Below the pieces are notes generated by a model that ran no database searches, was not told where the DNA came from, and saw only the letters and a program-made list of their open reading frames with translations. Made by a program: the position numbers and the translations under genes. DNA of 19,410 nucleotides from contig CAZPLZ010000050.1 in assembly GCA_964587525.1 (NCBI GenBank), positions 1 to 19,410 on the forward strand. The letters run 5' to 3'. This DNA comes from CAZPLZ01 sp964587525. Its GTDB lineage: Bacteria; Oederibacteriota; CAKKQC01. This document shows, in pieces, positions 8,701-15,420 of this stretch (position 1 is its first letter; each line of letters opens with the position of its first letter).

Positions 8701-10380
8701 ACGGTCACCACGGTGGTGGTGCTGACCTTCACCGTGCTGTCCATGGTTTCGATGAGCAGCACGATCGGGTTTTTCCGGCTGCCGAGAGGGGCACAACCGC
8801 CTTACGCTGGGGCCCTTATCCGGGAAACAGCCTGGCAGGTGCTGCAGCCTCCGACAGAGGATTACCTGCGAAGCGCCCTGGAGTCGGTAGCCCGCATCGT
8901 GCCACGAAGCTGGGTCACTGCACGGAGCCGGGGTGAAACCTTACAACTCGAGGTCACGGCTGCTGGTGATCGCCGGACCATGGTGTCGGGGTTGCTTGGG
9001 CTTGCGCCAGGTGAAGGGCATGTGCTCGCCCCTCAACGGACAATTGGCCTTCAGGGGAGGTGGCTTGAAGAAGGTGACCGGCATGTCTGCCTCCTGCCAC
9101 GCACGCTGGCGGACCGGCTGGGGGTGTCTTCGGGCGGTTCGGTTCAGATCCGTGGGCTCGCGCTCCGGGTCATCGGCCTGTTCGACGGCAAACGGTTGAG
9201 CGAGCTGAAGGACCTGGATGGGGAGGCTCTGACCCCTGCGAAATTCATGGTGCGCCGCGCCCGCTATGACTGGGAGAAAGACGAGCCTCCCAAGCTCGCT
9301 GGGTCTCCGGATGAGGGGTTCCAGACCACGGAGCATCTCTCAGGTGAGAAGGTGGTCATCGTGCCACATGCTCTGGCCATGTCGCTGGGGGGTAAGTTGC
9401 GGTCGGTGGCCGTGGTGCCGCGCGGGTCCCTGGGGCCGGATGCGCTGGTCAGCCGGATCAAGGAGTTTCTGGTGCGCGCGGCGGTCATGGCGCTGGTATC
9501 GGATGGCAAGGAGACCAATCTCCTGACCTCAGTCGGGGCCGTCTCGGTGAAGGGGACACTTGATCTGCTGTTGCCCATCTTCCTGGTGGGCTTGATCGTG
9601 CTGAACACCATGATGGGCAGTGTTCACGAACGGGTGCGTGAAATTTCGATCTTTTCTTCCGTGGGCCTTGCACCGATGCATATCGGGGCGCTGTTTCTGG
9701 CTGAATCGTTCGTCGTGGCCATCGTAGGGGTGGTGCTGGGGTACCTGCTGGCCCAGGTCGTGGCCGTCGTGCTGCTCTCGACTGGGACCCTCGCCGGGCT
9801 CAGCCTAAATTACTCTTCCAGTGCGGCGGTAGGCGCCTGTGTGCTGGTGATCGCGGCTGTCATGTTGTCCACGCTGTATCCGGCCAAGCGCGCCGCTGAA
9901 CTGTCCGTGCCAGATATAACCCGCAGGTGGAAATTGCCGAAGCCGCAGGGTGATATCCTGGATTTTGATTTCCCGTTTACGGCCGGAGCGGCAGACCTTG
10001 TCGGTCTCTTCACCTATCTGGCTGACCTCTTTCGCGCCTATCGTGACTCGTCCATCGGGTCCTTCGCGACGGACCGGGTCGTGCTTGCGCGAACCGCAAA
10101 CGGGGTAGTGCTCACGTTCAACTGCTGGCTGGCGCCGTATGACCTCGGGATCAGCCAAGGGGTCAAGATGGAAGCGCTCCCCATGGAACTCCCGGGCCTC
10201 TACCGGATCCACCTCACGCTGGAACGCCGGTCTGGCGAAGCGGGGGCCTGGTACCGGCAAAACCGGAGTTTCCTCACCGCTCTGCGCAAGCGATTCTTGA
10301 TCTGGCGCATGTTCGGTTCTGAACTGAAGACCCGGTACGGCGAGCAAGGGGAAGCCCAGATGCAGATCAAGCATGCCTGA
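5773..10380 (+). CDS. Degenerate M28-type peptidase domain fused to an FtsX/MacB-type permease
   Basis: A 1535-residue fusion. A signal peptide or anchor core lies at about 38-54 (LLLVVALLCGAPAAAS). An M28-like zinc-peptidase fold follows (about 60-510), but most expected metal or catalytic positions are changed: the AHYDS motif reads AYTDS (Y286, D288), the bridging-aspartate region reads GAEETGG (E301), the GEE motif is SGHGH (H333), and the late histidine is R474; D373 remains. The middle part (about 520-840) is soluble and I do not recognise it. Three membrane segments lie at about 850-925. An FtsX-type unit starts at LGLSNLRRRPVRTALTVT (about 961), has a periplasmic insert (about 1000-1260) and three helices at about 1265-1365, and ends in a cytoplasmic tail. 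The GTG start overlaps the previous stop (GTGA); no ATG is available until well past the signal peptide. Codons 7-37 come from a repeat. No ABC ATPase partner lies in the cluster. An inactive-peptidase scaffold or binding role is inferred. Confidence 0.75.
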   Translation: MNDSKGKWGGAREVGTRASAPRWGARACPRSLALRPTLLLVVALLCGAPAAASEAVHQWLVKFAGAPSRYVGSPGHKATLDEVERSLRAFGIKEVRRERLTVTAPVEDEVWISGPGLGRVRLHAVWPNHVQLSATSRAGLTGPLVDAGHGEAEALDGGPVENIIALVRLPCAGGPQGWLTPFVLGASAVIFLPPQGAGFSRAEAEELFLDVAANLPRFWAPPRSVAPLLAAARRKATATLVSRMAWRDITTENIWGVLPGSDDRFPSADKKSTAAWKDKRVMFQAYTDSMSVVPALAPGAEETGGLIALMELAKHFSSHRVLPTLYFLATSGHGHVLHGSHEFLARHMRHHRYFTRSITAEEKLEVDYFIGLDLTSGSGQVASFSRGTFYMGWETNEKSLLVQNALAGTARLLDEHATKLYGERASAHYLNGVSPPTRSWKDLLGFNIAFDAEAAIVTGTPALTFATPFDARLRTDTPMDTMGKVDVPALSRQIQTLKDLLSSALADPEFFSEMKVKLPDTGRALIGEVHEFERTVTGLPDKPVAGALMVVRSGFWGRTKTYGPVRALHAVLSRQDDPLTLTVSETGTFRIPFLRLHEFWRWIWCSLEGYVIDADGTIQMSPDMGPITSKQFSTSIWFNEREKKTLQVLIRAQPFTILEPVNARQLRFLDKMMVQDGRDQPFMNFGFAMRLDQSSAQEFFSPAVVIFAPKMKGEDVRVKAFLSTGAFGVQSIFTGADEALLHQEPPVFDREEARGTGYPVSRGVLDRAPYEGAKDMWILNDARGRLLRRYHVRNFRIERLHEQGRVALQEARNAWAGKRYADFLAAARRAWGLEARAYPEYKTVANDLVKTVIFYCVLLVPFAFCMERLFFAFGSLHQQLLATGGIFLAGFLALRQVHPAFKISSNPIVIFLAFIILALGLFVLGIISTKFQRELRRMKGERGDYEAVDISRASATMAALVLGLSNLRRRPVRTALTVTTVVVLTFTVLSMVSMSSTIGFFRLPRGAQPPYAGALIRETAWQVLQPPTEDYLRSALESVARIVPRSWVTARSRGETLQLEVTAAGDRRTMVSGLLGLAPGEGHVLAPQRTIGLQGRWLEEGDRHVCLLPRTLADRLGVSSGGSVQIRGLALRVIGLFDGKRLSELKDLDGEALTPAKFMVRRARYDWEKDEPPKLAGSPDEGFQTTEHLSGEKVVIVPHALAMSLGGKLRSVAVVPRGSLGPDALVSRIKEFLVRAAVMALVSDGKETNLLTSVGAVSVKGTLDLLLPIFLVGLIVLNTMMGSVHERVREISIFSSVGLAPMHIGALFLAESFVVAIVGVVLGYLLAQVVAVVLLSTGTLAGLSLNYSSSAAVGACVLVIAAVMLSTLYPAKRAAELSVPDITRRWKLPKPQGDILDFDFPFTAGAADLVGLFTYLADLFRAYRDSSIGSFATDRVVLARTANGVVLTFNCWLAPYDLGISQGVKMEALPMELPGLYRIHLTLERRSGEAGAWYRQNRSFLTALRKRFLIWRMFGSELKTRYGEQGEAQMQIKHA
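5793..5882. repeat. 90-bp in-frame repeat with perfect 14-bp inverted ends, at the 5' end of the peptidase-permease gene
   Basis: GTGGGGCGGAGCGC at 5793-5806 is the exact reverse complement of 5869-5882. Between them, 5803-5864 matches the reverse complement of 12451-12512 in 55 of 62 positions, so it shares a core module with the larger element. A hairpin lies at 5828-5848 (arms GCGCGCC and GGCGCGA, loop ACGGTGG). The length is a multiple of three, and the insert encodes about 30 Arg/Gly/Ala-rich residues directly before the signal-peptide core. Confidence 0.85.
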
Positions 10381-12409
10381 TCCGCAGCAACCCGGCGATG
10401 TAGGTCAACAAGAAGAGATCTCGCTCATCCCCTCGGATCTGAAATTCGAGGATCCGTTTGGGATGAAGACCGTCTGGGCGGCCCTCTTTGTTGGGATCGT
10501 CATGCTGCCAGGCGGGATGTATATGGGGCTGGTGGCGGGAGTGGGGATGGACCAGGCCGCCGAGTGGGTGACGGTCATCCTCTTCCTGGAAGTGGCCCGG
10601 CGCACCTTCACCACGCTCAAAGCACAGGAGATCTATCTCATCTTTGCCGCCGCCGCTTCCCTCATGTGGGTCACCCACTCATTCGGTGGCGGCATCCATA
10701 CCTTTGGCGGCTCATTCGGGCTCTTCATCTGGGAGCAGTACCTGATCCAGCATCCGCTCATGCGGGACATAGCTTCCCGGATTCCCGACTGGGTGGTGCC
10801 GCCGATCTCCTCAGGAGTCTACGCTTCCCGGACTTTCTTCCATTCCGCGTGGATCAAACCGATCGTGATCGGCTTGGTGGTGACGCTCATGCAGATGGTG
10901 AACAGATACACCCTGGGCTATATGCTCTTCCGGGCCACGGCAGACGCGGAGCGGCTGCCGTTTCCCCTGGCTCAGATCAGCGTGGGCGGCACCATGGCGC
11001 TGGCTGAATCGTCCTCCGGAAAGGAAGGCTGGCGCTGGCGGGTGTTTTCCATGGGGGCGATGATCGGGGTGGGGTGGGGGCTGATCTACGTCGTCGTGCC
11101 GGTTCTCAGCAGCGCGCTCTCTCCGCAACCGATCCTGTTGGTGCCGATCCCGTGGATTGACCTCACGAGCGCCATCCATCCGTTTCTCCCCGGTGCGATG
11201 CTGGGAATCTCTACCAATTTGGGTATTCTCGTCGCCGGGATGGTGATAGGGGTCATCGCCAAGGAAATTGCCTACGGGCAGTTCATCGGCAGCATGATCG
11301 GCGGCATCATCATCCCGCCGATTCTGGTCTTGAATGGCTGGCTGCCGGAGTGGAAGCCGGGATACTCCACCATTCCGACTTCGTTTGCCCTGCACTGGAA
11401 TTTCTGGATCAGCTTCATGGCGGGGGTGGGGTTGGTGTTCGGCTGGGCCGGCATTATCTGGCTGGTGCGCAGGATGATCCGGGATCGCCGGGAGCGCCGC
11501 GCCACCGGCCAGGCTGGCGGTGCCTTTCGTTTTCCGGAGCCTCCCAAGGACCGCGGGGATTTCTCGGCATTCTGGTGCCTCGTGTTGTGGGCTGGAAGCA
11601 CCCTGGGTCTCGCGCTGTTGGTGAAGATCCTGGTTCCGGGATTTGCTTTCTGGATCGTCGCGCTGTTCGGGTTCGTCTGGACCCCGCTCACGTCCTATAT
11701 CACCGCCCGAATGGTCGGAATGACCGGCCAGCAGCAGGGCGATCCGTTCCCCATGCTGCGGGAGATGACGTTTATCTTCAGCGGGTACCGCGGGATCGAG
11801 CTCTGGTTCGCACCCGTCCCGCTGTATAACCATGGGTGGGAGGCACGCCACTTCAAAGAGTTGGAGCTGGCCAAGGTTAAGTACATCAGTCTGGTCAAGC
11901 TCGTGGTCCTGACCACGATTCTGATGATTGTGTTTAGTTTCCTGTACTGGTCGCTCATCTGGAAATTAGGGCCAATCCCGTCCTCGGCATTCCCGTATGC
12001 CCAGATGATGTGGCCGCTGGGGGTCCAGAACCAGTACCTCTGGCTTTCGATCACCGATCCGGACAATCCGGCTCGCGAGTACTTTATGAAAAGAGTGCTG
12101 AATTTTTGGAACATCGGCCTCGGGATTTCTACGGCGCTGATCCTGTGGGGGATCACCACGCGGCTGAAGCTGCCACGATTGTTCTTTTTCAGCATGATCG
12201 GCTCGTTTGCCGTCTGGCCGCACCATGCGATCCCGACCTTTATCGGCGCCCTGATCGGAATGAGGCTGGGCAAGAAATTCGGTGTCGAGAAAATGAAAGC
12301 CTACGCGCCGATTCTGGCCGCGGGATTTGCCTGCGGCATGGGGCTGATCGGTATGGTGGCGATCGCGATCGCCTTGATGGCCAAAGCCGTAACCCCGATG
12401 ATCTATTAA
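10373..12409 (+). CDS. OPT-superfamily-like polytopic membrane transporter
   Basis: A 678-residue protein with about 13-15 hydrophobic segments, typical in length and texture of the oligopeptide transporter (OPT) superfamily and of bacterial relatives annotated only as membrane or peptide transporters. Visible landmarks are PGGMYMGLVAGVGM near residue 43, LPFPLAQISVGGTMALAES near 194, a charged cytoplasmic loop at about 366-400 (RRMIRDRRERRATG), and TSYITARMVGMTGQQQGDPF near 440. The ATG overlaps the last 8 nt of the peptidase-permease gene (ATGCCTGA), indicating translational coupling and membership of the same operon. The stop codon TAA coincides with the left end of a repeat element. The transported substrate is unknown; peptide or metal-chelate transport is the family precedent, not something the sequence shows. 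Confidence 0.7.
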   Translation: MPDPQQPGDVGQQEEISLIPSDLKFEDPFGMKTVWAALFVGIVMLPGGMYMGLVAGVGMDQAAEWVTVILFLEVARRTFTTLKAQEIYLIFAAAASLMWVTHSFGGGIHTFGGSFGLFIWEQYLIQHPLMRDIASRIPDWVVPPISSGVYASRTFFHSAWIKPIVIGLVVTLMQMVNRYTLGYMLFRATADAERLPFPLAQISVGGTMALAESSSGKEGWRWRVFSMGAMIGVGWGLIYVVVPVLSSALSPQPILLVPIPWIDLTSAIHPFLPGAMLGISTNLGILVAGMVIGVIAKEIAYGQFIGSMIGGIIIPPILVLNGWLPEWKPGYSTIPTSFALHWNFWISFMAGVGLVFGWAGIIWLVRRMIRDRRERRATGQAGGAFRFPEPPKDRGDFSAFWCLVLWAGSTLGLALLVKILVPGFAFWIVALFGFVWTPLTSYITARMVGMTGQQQGDPFPMLREMTFIFSGYRGIELWFAPVPLYNHGWEARHFKELELAKVKYISLVKLVVLTTILMIVFSFLYWSLIWKLGPIPSSAFPYAQMMWPLGVQNQYLWLSITDPDNPAREYFMKRVLNFWNIGLGISTALILWGITTRLKLPRLFFFSMIGSFAVWPHHAIPTFIGALIGMRLGKKFGVEKMKAYAPILAAGFACGMGLIGMVAIAIALMAKAVTPMIY

Positions 12410-12763
12410 CAGGATGCGGAAAAAGTCCTCCATCGGAGCAAAGGGGCAGACTTCTCGGGCACGCTCGCCGTCCCCACCGTGGACGGCTCGCTCTAGTGCC
12501 GACCTCGCGCGCGTGAACCATGGGCGCGCGTTCTCCGTCGCTGGCGCGCTCCTATGAGGGCCGGCTCGGACGCTGCCGGCGGCAGGGCCGCCTCCACGTC
12601 CTCGCCGGCCGGAGCGCGCCGCGACTCCGAAACGGTCGGCACACGGCCCTCGAAGTCTGCCCCTTCGCTCCGTTGAGGATTTTTCAGCACTTGCTACCGG
12701 TCGGCCAGCGACCGCTCACCCCCCTCCGACCCGTCCTGCGGGACTTTTTCCGGATCCTGCTAA
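12408..12763. mobile_element. Full copy of MITE/REP-like repeat element (copy B), about 356 bp
   Basis: The outer ends are inverted repeats: 12408-12430 begins AACAGGATGCGGAAAAAGTC, and 12741-12763 ends GGACTTTTTCCGGATCCTGC then TAA, with two or three mismatches over 23 bp. The part from 12571 on is shared with 1-163. A hairpin at 12467-12487 (arms GCCGTCC and GGACGGC) and a 62-bp core (12451-12512) are shared, inverted, with the 90-bp insert at 5793-5882. An inner candidate right end at about 12649-12696 also pairs with the left end over about 45 bp (AAGTCTGCCCC...TTTTTCAGCA...TTGCTA), so the element may be composite. No transposase or credible gene is present. This also accounts for the 353-bp gap between the flanking genes. 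Confidence 0.8.
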
Positions 12764-14721
12764 TGGCACCTGATATTCCCTCTCCCCCTTTGGGGGAGAA
12801 GGGGGAGAGCGGGGGACGCTGGATCAAGCTCAGCGCCGTGCTGCTGGCGCTGGTCGCGCTGATCGCCGCGGCGGCTCCGTTCATGACCCACCTGATGCAC
12901 CGTTACAATCCTGCCGGCGGGGGGGTGATGCCACTGGGCGCCGCGGTCATGTTTCTCGCGCTGTGCACCGCCAACGCCTTGCGTACCCGGTGGGGAAAGC
13001 CGGTCTTCACCACCCCCGGGGAATCACTCGGGTGCTTCGTGGTTCTCCTCATGGGGAGCTGGGCCGCCGGTTGGGCGTTTACCGAGACCCAGATGCCGCT
13101 GCTGACCTCACCCTATGTCTTTGCTTCTCCGGAGAACGGCTGGAGTGAGCATGTCCTGCCGCATCTGCCTCGCTGGGCTCTCGGGCCCACCCAGGAGCCA
13201 TACGCATCCGGTTTTTACAATGGGCTGCCCACCGGGACTCCCATGCCGTGGGGGTTGTGGGTGGTGCCGGTGGCTGCCTGGACGGCGTTCGCGCTGACGC
13301 TTGCGCTGTTCTGTGCTGGCCTGTCTTCTCTGCTGAGCCGTCAGTGGGTGGAGCACGACCGGCTGACCTTTCCGCATGTCGAAGTGCTGCTGGGCATCGC
13401 GAAGGGGTTCTTGACCGACCGGCGATTCTGGTGGGGGTTCGCCATCGCGGCAGTGATTCCAATGTGGAACTCGATTCAACCGCTGATGCCAGTCCTTCCG
13501 AAGATCTCCCTCTTCTTTGGCGGCGGTGGCGATGGCGTGGAGTGGTTTAAGGGGGCCTGGAAGATCATCATGCAGCTTAACATCATGCTCTTGGGACTGT
13601 TCTATTTTGTCCACCGGGACATCGTGCTTTCCATGTGCGTGTTCTTCTTTGTCCTGGCTCTTGAAAATTACGGGCTCAACCTGGCGGGAGCCAAACTGGA
13701 GCACACGGATGTTCTCGGGGGAGGAAATGTGATGGCATGGCAGACCAGCGGCTCGATCCTCATGCTGGTGCTGTTCAGCCTCTGGGCGGGCCGCCACACC
13801 CTCCTCGCGTTCATCCGCAGCGGGATCAAAGGTGAAGACCCAGGCCATTCCTGGATGTCGCCTCGCGCCGCTTTGTTCGCACTGGTCGTTGGATTAGGTG
13901 GATTGACGGTGTGGATGATGGCGCTGGGGTTGAAAAGCCCGTTAGTGCTCCTCTCGTTTCTCGGTTCGCAAACCCTGGGCTATATCGGCATGTCCCGTCT
14001 GGTCATCGAGTCTGGCCTGGAAATCAACTGGCCGGTGGATTCGACCAAATACGCTCTGCTGATTGGCGGGACCGCTGCGCTCGCGCCGGCGGGGTTCGTG
14101 GCGCTGGCTCTCTCGCAGTGCTGGCTTACAGGATCTGCGCATTTTTGCATGGTGAACTATGCCATGCAGGGAGAGAAGATCCGGTCGCAATTCAAGCTGC
14201 CGCGTGGACTGCTCGTGACCGCGCTGTTCGCGGTGGCGCTGTCCACGGTGGTGGCCATGTACACGACGGCGTGGCTGGCCTATGACCGTGGCGCGAACAA
14301 CTTCGGCCACTGGCCTTACCAGTGGCATATGCGAATTCCGTATGACCAGGCCACTGACTCGATCCGCGGCGAAACGGTTGGCACCGATCCGGTACGGCTT
14401 GGCTGGCTGGGAGCCGGCATGGGGCTGGTGAGCATCTTGATTTTCTTGCGTAACCACGTTGTGGGCTGGTTCCTCCATCCGGTCGGGCTCATCTTGGCGG
14501 CAATGGGAATTCCTAGTGGCGCCAAGGGCAATATCTTTGTCTTCACGGGGATACTGGCCTGGATCATCAAAACCCTGATCCTGCGATTCGGCGGGGTGGA
14601 ATCCTACGAACGGCTCAAGCCGTTGTTCGCGGGAATCGTGGTCGGCCACTTTCTCCCGGATCTCCTCGCTGGCATCCTGGACGTTATTTCATTTATCTAC
14701 GTTGGCCACCGGTTGGAGTGA
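12763..14721 (+). CDS. Second OPT-superfamily-like membrane protein (DUF6785/DUF6784-type)
   Basis: A 652-residue polytopic membrane protein from ATG 12763. The frame stays open upstream to 12520, but that stretch is repeat-element sequence, so I reject the longer start. Landmarks are SRQWVEHDRLTFPHVEVLLG (about 189-208), DRRFWWGFAIAAVIPMWNS (about 220-240), and LGYIGMSRLVIESGLEINWP near 405. This pattern I recall from proteins labelled DUF6785/DUF6784 in environmental bacteria, distant OPT relatives. The second half of the protein has a further hydrophobic bundle. The first 20-odd residues (MAPDIPSPPLGEKGESGG) come from the end of the repeat element plus a CTCCCCC palindrome, so the native N-terminus was probably replaced. 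No Shine-Dalgarno precedes the ATG. A GTG at 12838, at the first membrane helix, is a possible alternative. It ends 2 nt before the convergent toxin gene. It probably works alongside the preceding transporter; the substrate is unknown. Confidence 0.7.
   Translation: MAPDIPSPPLGEKGESGGRWIKLSAVLLALVALIAAAAPFMTHLMHRYNPAGGGVMPLGAAVMFLALCTANALRTRWGKPVFTTPGESLGCFVVLLMGSWAAGWAFTETQMPLLTSPYVFASPENGWSEHVLPHLPRWALGPTQEPYASGFYNGLPTGTPMPWGLWVVPVAAWTAFALTLALFCAGLSSLLSRQWVEHDRLTFPHVEVLLGIAKGFLTDRRFWWGFAIAAVIPMWNSIQPLMPVLPKISLFFGGGGDGVEWFKGAWKIIMQLNIMLLGLFYFVHRDIVLSMCVFFFVLALENYGLNLAGAKLEHTDVLGGGNVMAWQTSGSILMLVLFSLWAGRHTLLAFIRSGIKGEDPGHSWMSPRAALFALVVGLGGLTVWMMALGLKSPLVLLSFLGSQTLGYIGMSRLVIESGLEINWPVDSTKYALLIGGTAALAPAGFVALALSQCWLTGSAHFCMVNYAMQGEKIRSQFKLPRGLLVTALFAVALSTVVAMYTTAWLAYDRGANNFGHWPYQWHMRIPYDQATDSIRGETVGTDPVRLGWLGAGMGLVSILIFLRNHVVGWFLHPVGLILAAMGIPSGAKGNIFVFTGILAWIIKTLILRFGGVESYERLKPLFAGIVVGHFLPDLLAGILDVISFIYVGHRLE
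12776..12816. repeat. CTCCCCC-type palindrome at the 5' end of the second OPT-like gene
   Basis: TCTCCCCC, loop TTT, GGGGGAGA forms an 8-bp hairpin at 12781-12799, followed by AGGGGGAGAG. It is the same repeat class as 716-734 and 3346-3362 and is translated in frame as PSPPLGEKGESG. It lies just inside the start codon, adjacent to the end of the larger repeat element. Confidence 0.65.
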
Positions 14722-14723
14722 TG

Positions 14724-15137
14724 CTAGGGGGAAGGCCGGAAAAGCTTCAGGCCGCAATGGGGCGTCATCTTTGAGAAATCATCGTCCAGCGTGAACAGCG
14801 GTGCGTTGTGAGCGATGGCTATTGCGGCGATGAGGCAGTCAATAGACGATACGGTGACACCCTTTTGGCTGCACGAATTGGAGATCCTAGCCGCGGAGAA
14901 GTGATGGGCGCGTTCAGCCATGATGATGGGGAATCCTTCTATCAGCTGCTTGAGTCTGGAAAATTGCGGTTCACTTTGAATGCCAGAGAGGAGTTCCTGG
15001 AGCACAATACCGGGAATCGAAAGGGGCGCATTCGCCGTTACCATGCGCCGCAGGACACTCACCACACGAGGCTCGGATTCTCCCCGCCGCCGGCGACGAA
15101 ACGCCAGTGAGAGCAGTGAGGTATCGAGAAGGATCAC
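14724..15137 (-). CDS. vapC: PIN-domain ribonuclease toxin, VapC type
   Basis: A 137-residue PIN-domain protein of normal VapC length. The acidic metal-binding residues are visible in order: D5 in ILLDTSLL, E48 in GIVLQELLSG, D100 in SSIDCLIAA, and D118-D120 in FTLDDDF. VapC toxins are Mg-dependent ribonucleases that usually cut tRNA or rRNA and are held inactive by the cognate VapB. The GTG start overlaps the antitoxin stop (GTGA), the usual tight VapBC coupling. It is convergent with the OPT-like gene, 2 nt away, with no terminator visible between them. The RNA target cannot be predicted from this sequence. Confidence 0.88.
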   Translation of the reverse strand: MILLDTSLLSLAFRRRRRGESEPRVVSVLRRMVTANAPLSIPGIVLQELLSGIQSEPQFSRLKQLIEGFPIIMAERAHHFSAARISNSCSQKGVTVSSIDCLIAAIAIAHNAPLFTLDDDFSKMTPHCGLKLFRPSP

Positions 15138-15334
15138 CGCTTTCTGCGAGCACGCTTGTAGTCATAGGTAGGATTGAACTCGATGGTCCCAAACGCTTGA
15201 GTGGCCTTTAGCCGCGTGCGCCGTTGAACGTATTCCACCAAAGCCTCATTGACCGTCGCCCGTTTCGTCCGCTGTCTTCCGATTCGCAGGGCCCGTTCCA
15301 AGAGTTGATCGTCAATTGCGAGATTAGTCGGCAT
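15134..15334 (-). CDS. vapB: VapB-type antitoxin
   Basis: A 66-residue antitoxin starting MPTNLAIDDQLLERALRIG, typical of the VapB_antitoxin (type II) family. The N-terminal part would bind DNA as a dimer (TKRATVNEALVEYVQRR helix), and the basic/aromatic C-terminal tail (FNPTYDYKRARRKR) would bind and inhibit the toxin. The frame is open further upstream to 15394, but this ATG is preceded by AGGAGG at 6-nt spacing (complement of 15340-15345), which fixes the start. It probably represses its own promoter together with VapC through the direct repeats at 15358-15378. Confidence 0.87.
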   Translation of the reverse strand: MPTNLAIDDQLLERALRIGRQRTKRATVNEALVEYVQRRTRLKATQAFGTIEFNPTYDYKRARRKR

Positions 15335-15357
15335 GCTGACCTCCTGGCTTAAAATGT

Positions 15358-15394
15358 TACACATAATTCTACACATAACTTCCTGAGAAATCAA
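15358..15394 (-). promoter_or_regulatory. Candidate vapBC promoter with direct-repeat operator
   Basis: On the - strand, TTGATT (15394-15389), a 17-nt spacer and TAGAAT (15371-15366) make a plausible sigma-70-type promoter. Two copies of TACACATAA (+ strand 15358-15366 and 15370-15378) lie 12 nt apart and straddle the -10, about one helical turn, a good arrangement for an autoregulatory VapBC complex. The gap is shared with the divergent isomerase-like gene, so binding could affect both. Confidence 0.5.
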
Positions 15395-15420
15395 ACAAAC
15401 AATAGCGTGAGGAGGAATTT

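Noticed and set aside
7633..8796. 387-codon reverse-strand open frame
   Set aside because: It lies wholly antisense to the peptidase-permease gene. Its Pro/Arg/His/Gln-rich composition is typical of shadow frames in GC-rich DNA, and no family motif is visible.
10811..11851. 346-codon reverse-strand open frame
   Set aside because: It is antisense to the first OPT-like gene, with a low-complexity, Asp/Arg/His/Pro-rich composition and no ribosome site or recognisable domain.
12493..12690. Small reverse-strand frame inside the repeat element
   Set aside because: It is translated repeat sequence with internal hairpins and no ribosome site, the kind of frame often mis-annotated as a hypothetical protein.
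12520..12762. 81-codon N-terminal extension of the second OPT-like protein
   Set aside because: The stretch is repeat-element DNA shared with the window start (1-163). The encoded Arg-rich peptide has no relation to the membrane protein, and the ATG at 12763 lies at the element end.
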